This document shows positions 10,201 through 22,200 of a DNA stretch of 64,000 nt, piece by piece. This DNA is from JAWLDA01 sp041686855 (lineage in GTDB: Bacteria > Bacillota > Limnochordia > DTU080 > RSA5). A program made the position numbers and the translations under genes. The notes beneath the pieces were generated by a model. It was not told where the DNA came from and did not search any database. It saw only the letters and a program-made list of their open reading frames with translations. The stretch spans positions 127,240 through 191,239 of the forward strand of contig JAWLDA010000008.1 of assembly GCA_041686855.1 (NCBI GenBank), read 5' to 3'. Every line of letters begins with the position of its first letter. Positions within the stretch are counted from its first letter, which is position 1.

Positions 10201-13200
10201 CTGATTCGTCTCCGGATTAAAATAGGCCGCAATGCGTCCCAGGGGACCGCCGGCGAATCCGGTGAGCTGATACGGCGCGTAATCCCCAGGGTCGGAGATA
10301 TTCGGCCTTCCCTGCCGGATCCAGGATTTCCTCATCGCGTCAATCTCACTTTGCAGACTCGTCCCCAGAGTCACTTGCCAGTCGGGAATCCCGCTTTGGA
10401 TGGTACCGTTGATGTTGAGGTACCGGGCGCTGATAAAGATGTTGTTGCCCGCGATCCACGAGCCCCCACCAGGACGGTGTTCGGCATCTTCGGACGCGTC
10501 TTTCAACGCGTTCATCGTCGACTCCAACGCATCCCTCATATTACAGAACATTTGCCCAATAGCGTCATCGGGATTGCAGGCTGCGTCGTACTGATCGTAC
10601 AAGGCCTTGACACTGGCATACCTTTGGTGAATCGACATCCCGTTACTCTCTGAAGTGTTCGCAACGTCGCTCCATAGAGAGCGCGGATCGCCACCCACGT
10701 GGACAAAGCCGTTGACGTAGGACTGCATGATCGTCCCGTTGTCCGCTCGCAAATTCACGGTGTTCGCCGTAATGCTCGGAGCCGCCTGATCCCCCTGTCC
10801 AAGGAGCTTGATGTTGCCTCGGACGTTTTGGATGTTTACCGTTCCCGTCCGGTTGGTGATATCCCCGGTGATCTCGATGTCCGGGGCAGGCGTGGACGAG
10901 TTCCCTCCACCAATGAACGGATTATACGTGTTGTGCACGGTGATGGTGGGCCGCACATCTGAGGTGCCCGATGCCTCGATCGTAAAGTTGGCCAGCGGGC
11001 TTCCCAGACGATTCAAGGCGTTAATCATTGCTACGCCGGTCACGTCGGCCTGATTGAAGTAGACGTGTCCACCCGTATCCTCGATGGTGAGCCGATTCAC
11101 TCGCAAAAAGCGTGAGCTGTTGTTTTCAATGGTAATCTCCGCGTCCGACGCTGCCCGCAACTCGCCCGATCCGGCCAAGTAGTCGCCGGTCACATTGATG
11201 TTCCCACCTCGGGCCAGGACATCTGCAACGTTGATGAACTGCACGTTCAACTTATCGACGATGAACGAGCTTCCCTCGTTGGGATCCGTCGCCGGGTAAC
11301 CCATCTGGCGCAACTGCTGCTTGACAAAGTTGATCTCTGCCGTGAACGCGGCTTGCGCGTCCGGGTCTGTCCCATAGGCAGCCCGTAACTCGTAAAGCTG
11401 TTTCAATCTCTCCACGAGATTCGTCGCCAAGTTCTCATTGGTGATCGTAAACGAGACGCCATCCGTCTGTTGCTCGATCGTACCATCCGTAGCGATGATC
11501 AAGAACTGCTTGTTTTGGATGCCCGCGTCAAGGAATCCCTCGACTGTTACACCGGTGCTCACGCTTGAACGGCTGGAACCCCCCCTTAGTTTAAGGGAGA
11601 CGTCGGCGCCGAAGGCATCGGCAATATCCTCCGCCAGCGCACGGTAAAGATCTGTTCCGGTCCCTTGACCGTCGGAGAGTGCGTATCCATTGGCGGTCAA
11701 GAGGTTGACATCACCGACACTGCGCAGTTTGGCGCCGCCCGCGACGGTGATCGTCCCGCTCCGACTAATGATGGCGTCGGCCTCCGGATCCGTCTCGACC
11801 GGGAATGCCGTCTTGTTGTACAAGTCTGTGCGCGCAATCGCTCTCAGGGCGTTTTCGCGCCCCTCTGCATCTCGACCGGCGTACAGACTGATGTCGCCGT
11901 CCGTCCGGATCGAGGTGTCCGCGCCGACATGCACAAACTCAGTCGCCCGAATATTGGACTCGGAGATCCCTTGCGCCGCTCCAGCGGCCCCGTACGTCTT
12001 GGCGTTGGCGCTTGTCTCGACGTCTGCCCGCGTCCGGGCGCCTAGGACGGCGGTGCCGACCGTGTCGAGCGTCACGTCGCTGCCCATTTTCACGTTTGCC
12101 GATGCGTCGACGTCAGCACGAGACTCAGAACGGGCGACGGATATGGCGCCGCCCACGTCAAGCTTTACGCGATCTCTCACGACGATGTCGTTCACGGCAA
12201 TGAAGTTTGTCCGGCCGGGATCAGCCCATTCTCCGATCACGTTGATCGCGGCGCCATCGCCTACGTGCACGTTCGTCGTCAAATCGATATCAGACCGGCT
12301 GACAACCGCCGCTCCTCCAGCGATACCGCCCGAGCCCGCCTTGGCATTGAATCCGTTGCCGACGAGCGCAGGCTTGCGCGTCACGTTTTGTGCCAAGACG
12401 CTGAGATCGTAAGCGGTGAGTGCCGCCTCGTCCAGGATTCTCGCGTTCACCGTTGCGTCGATATCATGCGACGTCACAGAGCCGCTTGCTCCGAGGACCG
12501 ACGCGTTGAGACTGTCCACCTCGCCGTTGTATTGCGCTTCGTGGGACGCGCTCACATCGATCGTACGCGCGCTGAGTCCGTCATCGGCGCCAAGCTCGGC
12601 TGTCGTAGTCGAAGCATTGCTCGTGTTGGCCACGGCAGCTGCTCCAGCGATCAAGCCGCCACTACCCGAAAACGCCTTGGAGTAGGTGCCGTCCAAGCCT
12701 GCAGCGTTCACCGAGAGTGAACCACCCAGATGGCCGGTGACACTCTCATGCACAATTGCACGCGTCGAGCTCTCGGCATTCGCGTTGGCCACGTTTGCGC
12801 CCAGTGCGGCGATCCCGCCCGTGACTCCAGTCACCTCAGCGCGTTGGCTGGTTGCATTACCGGCAAGCACCCGCACGTTGCTACCAATCTGTAGGGTCGA
12901 ACCAATCGTCGCCAAGACCGTCGAGACGCTCGACGCCGTGCTTACCGTTGCATTCGCACCGTATCCCAGCAAGCCGACTCCGGCCGCCTCCGCGTAACTC
13001 TCAGCCGTTGAATTGCTACCGTTTTGGGTGACAACGGCGCTTACATCGAGAGCGCGTGCCGTCACTCGTCCGCCGGTGCCGATCGTGGCCTCGACGGTCG
13101 GGGTCGCTTTGGCAACCGCCGCGGCGACGCCCAACCCGTTAAAGACAGAGCCCCCGTACCCACGGGCAATCGCGGACACTTGCGGCACAGCCCTTGCCGA

Positions 13201-16200
13201 CAGAGCAACGGCAGCGTACACGCCGTCAACGTTGACGTGGTTGCCAATCACCGATTTCACGTCACCATCGTCAGTCGCGCTGGCGCCCGACCCAGCGACC
13301 GCGGCTGCGACGCCCCCAGCGCCAGCAATGGTGAGAGCGTCGACGCTCCCACTACGTTCGCTTGTGAGATTGAGGCTTCCCGACGCCAACTTGACGGTCA
13401 TGGCAGGGCCGCTTGATCCATTATCTCCGATGAGGGCTTGGGTAGCGCCCTTCTTTTCGGCTACGGCGCTCACCGCGCCGGCAGCCGCGCCCCCGGCCTG
13501 GTACCCCTGGGCCGTGGCGTCCATATCGGTACTGTCGAGCGCCGACAACGCGAGCTCCCCGTTGCCTGTCTGCACCTCCAGGGAGACGCCCCGGGTCGCC
13601 CTCGCCGTTACGTTGTTGTGGACGGTGTTGACAGCAACCGCGGCGCCGAGACTCACGACGCCTCCACTCCCCTGGTAACTACAGACGCTGGCCGCTCGTG
13701 TAGCGTCGCACAAGAGGTCTGCGCCCCCTTGACCGGTAAGGCGCCCGGTCAGGGCGTGCACCCGGATACTGCCTCTCGACGTAATGCGCGACCCTTCGAT
13801 GACGGCGGCATCGACGTCATTGACGATGTTAAGAATCCCGATGGAGGCGCCCAATGCGCCTACACCCGCTGCCGCGCCGCCGGCCACAATGCTCGCAAGA
13901 TCACGCACCTCAGCCCGCACGGTAACGTCATCTCCGGCGTCGAGGGTTGATCCCCCTCGTACCGTCGCAGTCGTCGATCCGAGGGAACCGGCGCCAAGTA
14001 AATCTTTGACATCGATACGTCCGGTATTATTCACAGAGTCCAAATCCCGAGAGGTGATCGGTTCCTCCCCGCCCTCTTCGACGCCGGGACTCAGTTCGAT
14101 GTTCTGTTCATCGCCCTCTGTAACGAGTCGGTCACCGTCGACGAGCTGATTCACTCGCGAGAGCGTACCCGCTCCGTTTCGATCGAGCTCATCCATGACG
14201 TCGCCGCTTAGGTGTGCGCCCACGAGCGTGACTGCCGCGACCCCGGAGAGCCCTGAAATGCCCAGGCCGCCCGTAGCCGCGATCGTCGACAGATACCGTT
14301 CGGCTTGAGCGTCGATGGTAATGTCACCGGTGGTGTACGCGTCAGTGTTCTGCACGTACGCCGTCGTCGTGTTGCCCACGTAGGTGACCGACGCTGCGGC
14401 GCCGACACCGGGACCGGAGAACCCGACCCCCGCGGCTCCGACCCGGTTCTTAGTGGCAATCCGATCCTGGGCCGTCACCGTAAAGCTTCCGGCCCGGCTG
14501 GAAGACTCACCCACGCTGGAGTCTTTCACATACGCTTCTGTCGTATTGAGAACAACGCTAACGACCGCGCTGCCGGCCACACCCGCGCTGAGACCCGCAC
14601 TGCCGCTGGCGCCCCACGTCTGGACCTCCGAGTCTATCTGGGCGTTGACGGCGACATCGCCACTCGCGTTCACATCGGACCCGTTGACGTATGCACGGGT
14701 CGTGCTTTGGTCCACGGAGACGGCGATTGCGCCCGCAAACGCGCCTGCCCCGATGGCCGCCCCTCCTACCGAGACAAAGAGGCGTGCGGCGTGCTCGGCG
14801 TTCACCGCAAGGTGGCGCGTGCGGATCGTAGCGTCATCGACGTACGCTTCAGTGCTACCCGTAAAGACGCCCACGTTGGCAGAGCCTGCCACGCCGCCGA
14901 CGCCACCGGAGGCGCCCGCCGCAATCGAAGCAGCATTTTGGGTCGAATTAGCGTCAATGCTCACCGTATGCTTCGCGTCCACCTGGTCGCTCTCACGCAC
15001 ATACGCGCGGGTATCTCGATCAAACACGTTCGTGTTGATGGCAGCGCCCACTCCGCCGACGCCGGCCGCCGCCGAGAGGATAGCCCCATAGCTAAACGCG
15101 TGGTCACTGGCACCCACGTGCAGGGACTGCCCTGCGCCGGCGCTGCCGGCATCGCGCCCGTTGATCGCCGCACCGCGGACGTAAGCCTCGGTTGTACCGG
15201 CGATCACGCTCACGTTGGTGATCCCGCCGACTCCGGCCCAAAAACCGACGGCAGCGTTCGCACCAAAGTTTTGAATGTGGTGGGTGCCCGACGCGTTGAC
15301 CGCCACACCCGTAACCTGCTTCGTCTTGCGATACGATGCGAGGTCAAGCAGAGGATTGAAGTTCTCCACCTGCTCCACCTCGAGGGCGCTCTCAAGGTTA
15401 AGGGAACCAGTCAGTCCACCTTCCGCCACCTCGACACTCTTAGAAGAATCCTTGGCCAGCGCCGTGACGGAGGTCTCCTCTCCTTGTATATAGGCAGAGG
15501 TGCGACCGCCCAACTCACTCACCGTCACCGAAAGTCCGACGCCGGCGCCTTTGCCCGCGGCGGCCAAGACACCCGCGGCGTTGGTGATCTGATCGTCGCT
15601 CCAAGCGACGACACCCACGTTGTTCTGAGCCAGCACGCTTGCGCCCGCATCGATGTACGCAAGCGTCTCGTTGTTAATCAAGTCGACCGCCGTCGATCCG
15701 GCGACGCCACCGCCCACGGCCGCAGCGCCGATGCCCACCGCAATGCTTTGAATTTTGGCCTGCGAGTCGCTCTTGACCAAGAGATTGCCCAGGCTGTACT
15801 CACGACCTGCCGCGCTGCCGCTCACGTGGGCTTTGGTCGAGTTGCCGATCTGATTCACTGCGAGTGCCATACCGACGCCGCCGCCCGTAGCGGTCCCCGC
15901 CAAGACGCCCGAGAGTGAACTAATCGTAGCTCGATCGGAAGCGAGCACCCGCACATCGTTCCCTGACCCCGTTGCCCCCGCGTCCACCAAGTCCGCTTCG
16001 GTCACGTTGTTGATGTGTGCTGACGACACAGAACCACGGACCGACGCGTTGACGGCGAGGCCCCCCGAGGAGGAGAGGGTCCGGATGACAGAGTCGTTCG
16101 CCGCTTCCACGTGTGTGCTCTGGTTCACCGCCAGGTGCACGCCGCCAACCCGAGCGCGGGTCGCATTGCGGATCTGGTTGTGCGCCACGGCGCCTCCAAC

Positions 16201-19200
16201 AGCCGCCGGGCCGGCAGCCTGCACTTGTCCGGCGAGCGAGTCAATCTCCGACTCGTCACTCGCTGTGACGCGCACACTCTTGGCTGTGACGTTCTCCGAT
16301 ACGGCCGGTCTACCGCCGAGGGTGAACTCGTCGTCCACACAACGCCCGCTGCTGCATATCTCCGCGACCGTTTCGTTTAAGATGATGTTCGTCGTAATCG
16401 AACCGCCGACCGCAGCCGATCCAGCGGCTTGGGCCGAGACCGCGACGGTCCGAATCGTCGATGCGTTGATCGCGTCGACGCTCACGCTCTCTTCGGCAGT
16501 GACATCGGTACCGATGATGCGCGCCCGCACTTCGTTTCCAATCTCGCTCACCGACACGGCCCCGCCGACAGACGCTGTACCGGCTCCCGACGCCTGCCCG
16601 CCCAGGGAGTAAATATCCGAAGTATCGCTGGCGGTAAGAGTGAGGCTTCCCGTCTCTACTGAGCGATCGCCGCTCGAGACGACTTCGGCAATCGTGTCAT
16701 TATTAATGAAAGCCGTCGCAGCCCCGGCGCCAACTGCGGCAGTGCCTGAGGCGCCCCCCGATGCAGCCGCCGCTATTATTAATGAAGTGTTTGTTCCCTT
16801 GAGGCTCGTCGATCCCTCGACGTCGACATTCGCCCCCTGAATCGCGGAGCGCGTGGTGTTGGTGATGGTAGCCACCGCAGCGGCGCCGCCAACAGCCGCA
16901 GTCCCCGACCCACTCAGCTGTCCGGCGAGCGTAAAGATCCTGGAGTTATCCTCTGCATCGACGGCCAGGCTGCTCGACTCAATGGTGTCGCCGTTCTCCG
17001 ACACGATCTCAGCGACCGTCTCGTTCGTGATGGTGTTCGTCGTGGCGGACGCCCCCACCGCTGCGGTGCCGGCTCCTTGACCCGAGACGCCGACCGCAAC
17101 AATCAAAGAGTCGCTCTCGGCGTCGAGTGTGACCGCACTGGCTGCCGCGACATCGACCCCGTCAATGCGCGCTTTCACCATATTGGTGACGACGTTGACT
17201 GTCACTGCTGCGCCCACGGCGGCGTTCCCGGCGCCGCTCAGCTGCCCGGCGATCGTAAAGATGGCCGAGGAATCCTTGCCCTCTACGTTCAGCTGCGCCG
17301 CCTCGACCGATGTGTCGCTGTCCGAATCGACCTCAGCTACAGCGTTGTTGGCCACGATGTTAGTCGTGTTCGAACCACCGACCGCAGCAGTGCCGGATCC
17401 TTGACCCGCCAAGGCGGCTGCAACGATGAGCGTGTCGCTTCCGGAACCGACGTAAACAGCGCCGTCGGAGATGATATCCACGCTGCTGACGCGCGCCGTG
17501 CTCGAGTTCCCGACGTAGCTCACCGCTGCGGCGGCGCCCACAGCCGTGTTCCCTGCGCCACTAAATTGACCCGCAAGCGTGGCGATCATCGCGTTGTCGT
17601 CCGCCGTCACGTCGAGACTCCCTGTCTGCAGGGAGGCCTTGTTACTTGGACCGGTCACTTCGGCCGTCGTCTCGTTTCCAATAAACGATGAGGTGACCGA
17701 ACCACCAACAGCCGCGGTCTGCGAACCGCCGCCGGAAGCCGCAACAGAGATGATCACCGACGCGTTGTGTGCATTGATAGTGCTTGCACCGTTCACCTGG
17801 GAATCCATTCCGGTGAGCGCGGCCCGCGTCGTGTTAAAGATTTGGCTGTGGACGACGGCGCCGCCAACTGCAGCGTTCCCCCCGCCCGAGAGCTGCCCAG
17901 CCAGGGCGTAGATACCGGCTGCGTCCTTGGCGGAGATGGCGAGAGACTCCGCGGAGAGAGACTCCTCGTCCGCGGCGAGGACCTCCGCCTCCGTCGTGTT
18001 GTCAATCACAGCGACCGTGGCCGATCCGTTGACGGCCACCTTTTCAGACCCGCCGGAAGCCGACGCAGTCCAAATTGCGGAGGTGTTCGCCGCGTCGACC
18101 GTGACCGCTCCGGGAGAGGTTACGTTGGCTCCGTCCACCCTGGCACGCGTCTCATTGGCAATCCAATTGACGGCTGCAGAGCCGCCGACGGCCGCTTTGC
18201 CCCCGGCCGAGAGTTGTCCGGCCAGAGCGATGATGACCGAACCGTCACTGCCTTGTACACTCAGACTGCCCGCGTCAACCGTGTTGCCTGCGTCCGAGTG
18301 AATCTCAGCAAGCGTCGTGTTGCCGATCTCCGAGAGCGCCAGCGATCCTGCCAGCGAAGCGTTGCCACCCGTCGCGGCCGCCGCCAGCGCCAGAGTGCGA
18401 ATCGCGGCATCATTCTTCGCGCTGACAACCGCCGCCCCGTCTACTTCGACGTCGACTCCGTCGATACGAGCGTTTACCTGGTTGTTGATTCCATTAAAAG
18501 CAACCGTGATTCCGGCAGCCGCTCCGCCACTGCTGCCACTGACGGTCACGTTTCCTGCGAGCGAGTTGATGTCGGAGTTGTCGGAAGCCTTGACACCGAG
18601 AGCCCCCACGTCGACTCGGCGAGCCGCGCCCGACGCCGTCAGAGCGGCGGTCACCTCATTGTTGATACGATTCACCGTCACCGAACCGCCGCCGGCAAAT
18701 TTATTCGCTACCCCGGCGCCCACGCTGAGACCGATAATGGTCGCGTTGGATTCAGCCTCTACGTTGAGCGACTCCGCGGCCGCAACATCCGAATCCGAGA
18801 CGGTTGCAGAGAAGGTGTTAGCGATGTCGTTCCACGCAAATGAGATGCCGACATTGTTGCCACCGCCTTGAGCCACGCCGGCGACCGAGATAATGCTGCT
18901 CCCATTCAGAGGTGCGTCTCCCTCCAAAGGATCTGCAGGATCACCGAACGATTTGTCGTTCTTCCCTGAATCCTCGTCGGAGGCTGCCTCCGACGCCGCG
19001 TCCCCCGCGTCCTCGGTCGCGTTGTTGGCCGCGTCCCCCGCCCCATCCGCGGACGACTGGGCGCCTTTGATCATTTCCGTATCGGCTCGGAGATCCGCCC
19101 CGCGATAGTCGAGAAACGGCGCCAACTCAGGGCATTCGTCTCCAGTACAATCGTGACTGTCGATCATCGCATCGAGCCCGGCAATCCCCGCTGTATCCTT

Positions 19201-22200
19201 TGCCAACACGTCGACGCTCTTTACGTCCGACATGCTCGAACCGGACGCAATCTCGGCGCTAGTCCTGTTTCCGATCACGCTGATCACGAAGGCTCCCGCC
19301 AGGGTGCCGCTCTTCTCTTTGACCTGTAGACCACCCATGGCGCCGGCTGCCCCGATCAAGGCAGCGTTGTACGCCTGAACGTTAACATTCTCAAACCCTG
19401 AAATCGTCGCGCCTGAGAGGCTCGACGTGGTCGTGTTATGAATTCCGCTATATGTAATGGCGGCGCCCAGTCCGGCCTTCCCTCCGGCGAGGAGCGAGCC
19501 GCCGCCGGTGCCAAGGCGGCTCCGGTCGTAAGCGACGACATCGAGGTTGCCGCGCTGCTCGCTCTCGGCCACGCCTTCCACCGTCGATCCGCGAATCTCC
19601 GCCCCCACAGAGTTATCCGCCACGCTGACAGAGACCGACCCGGCGGCGCTCGCCCCGTTCTCCTGCTCTTTGGACGCGTTGACGGCGACGCCGAGCGCCA
19701 CCGCAATCTGCTCACCGCCGGCAAGGGCGAAGACGTCTGCATCCGCTACGCCTGAAAGAGCCGAATTCTTTACGCCTGCGGTCGTCGAATTTTGCAACAC
19801 GTTCACCGCTAGACTGCCGGCGACTCCCGCGCTAAACTTGCTGCTCGAATTGTTCGCTCGGACCAACGCGGCCGAGCCGGAGAAAGCGCCGATGTCCGTG
19901 TCGTTCACCGCGCCGACCGCGAGTGATGCGTCGCCGTCCGTCAGGGTGACGACGGCGCGATCAATGTAAGCCTCCGTCGTCAATCCCATCACGTTGACCG
20001 AGGCGCTACCGGAGACGCCTACGCCAAACTTGGGCTGCTGTTGATCGGAGGTTTGCCCGGAGGTCCCTTCGCTCGGCTTTTGCCCGGCAGGTTTCTCGCT
20101 CTTGTCGTCAGCAGCCGCCGTCGCATCCGATGCCGACTTCACACTCTCCGGTGTCGTCGCGCTGCTCTTGCTCACCCAACCCTGCACCGTGTTAAAGGCA
20201 GACTTGAGCGCGTCCCCCACGCTGTTCTTCCAACCGCCCGATTTGTCGCCGGACGGGTTGCTGTTGGTGGCCGCAGCCAGACCCACTGAGATCGTCTCGA
20301 TCCGGCCGTCGGTGCGGGCGATTACTGAGACGCCATCCGCCTTAACGCTGCCGGTCGCAAGCTCCATCGTCGAACCCTTGGGGCTGTTCACATCGTTGTC
20401 CCCAATAAAGGCGGCTGTGTTGGTCCATACATTGTTGAGCGCCGTGCTGATCCCGACACCGGCGCTCTCCGATTTATTGAACGCCCCGGTGACAGCCCAG
20501 CTAATGACGTCGTCCGCAGCGTTGAGGCTGAGATTCCTCGCCGTCACGCGAGCTTCGTCATCAATGGAGGCCTCCGTGACATTATTGATGTTGGCAAAGG
20601 CAAAGACGCCGTTTAAACCGAAGCTCGCTCCTCGCCCCGCCGTCGGTCCCACAACGACGAGACTCTCGTTGGAGAGGGCCGTGACGGCGACATCCACCGG
20701 ATCGGCCCCCGCGTCCTCGTCAGGACCGATGTGGGCGCCTTCGGCTACGAAGGCACGGGTGTTTGCCGAGTAATTGATCTGTCCATAAGCGCCGCCGGCC
20801 GATGCAGCGCCCGGATCACCGCCAGCGCCGTTGAGGGTGAGTGTGATGTTGCCAATCGCGTACGCTCCCTCGACGTGCGAATTGGCCACAATCGCAACCG
20901 GGGCATCCCAGAGAAGTGTCGACCCGTCGGTCAGCTTGCTTGACCAATTGGCGTCGCCTTGGCCCGTCACGATCACTGACGCCCCTTTGCCGAGATAGGC
21001 GGTGGCGTTGTTGGTGAAATCGAGGTAGCTGACGGAGCCCGCGACACCCAACTGGCTCGCTGAACCGGCGGCATTCGCGAATCCTGTAAGGAAGCCGTTT
21101 TGTACTCCCAACCAACTGTTGAGCTTACTGGTGATGGTGGAGATGCCTTCCCACTTATGCCAGGTGATCTCGTAGGGGACTAGAGTGTCGGCCCGCACGC
21201 CGACGCGCGCTGCGCGCACGGTGGCGCCGTCTCCGATGACCGCGGTAGCATTGTGGGTGTAATTCCCGTACCCCACGGCGGCGCTCAACGAGAGGTTGGC
21301 CGTTGGATCCTGCTCTGTTCCTTTCGAATTGGACTCGACGGAACTGGTGGCATGATTTTGGACACGCGCGTTTTGCACTTCCGCCACGACCGCGACGTCG
21401 CCGGAGGCGTCTATCTCCGTCCCATCCAAGATGGCAGCGTTCGCGCTGTGCGTTGTCTCGGCGAACGAGACGGCGCCAGCAATCTTGGGTTGTTCGGTCG
21501 CACCGCTCTTTGAACTGAGCGAGAACTTCCCGTCGAGTTGGCCTCGCAGCTTGCCCGCTACACTCTCGATTCCAGTCAACCCGAGGGCCTTCCGGACCAC
21601 GAGACCTGAGCCCGTTGTCGTCGAAGCGGAGACACGGTTGCGCTCCATGCGGTCTAATGCGCTGATGGTAACATGCGAAAGCCCGGAGAGATCGGCTCCC
21701 ACCTGAGCGTCGGCCGCCGTGTCGGCCGTAAAAATACTCGCGGCGATTCCTACAGCGGCAGCGCCAAGTCCCATACTCGTTGCGGTCGTCGCAAAGTTGT
21801 TAGTGTTGACCGCCTCCACCGTAAGTTCGCCCACGTCGATCGTCGCCCCCGACGCGATGGTGGCTGCGGACGAGACGTCGGCATGGGTGACCACGAAGGT
21901 GGGCACTGCGGACGCGCTGTCCGTATACGTGACTCCGTAGGCGCTCACGGCCAAGTTCGCCGTATTCTTGGCCGCGACGTCAAGCGACGAGGCCCGGATG
22001 CTCGCCCCATCTCGGATGTCAACGGTGGAGAGGGCGCCCACTTCGCCGTAAGCAAAGGAGATGCTCACCACGTTGCTCAGCGTGGTGTTGAGCGACATGA
22101 GCCCCGCCTCAGAGGTGCTCGAGGCGTTCAGAGTGACAATTCCGGCCGCCTCAAGAGACGTGCCGTCTCCCACCACAATCCTCGCGCCGGCGTCCGCCTT

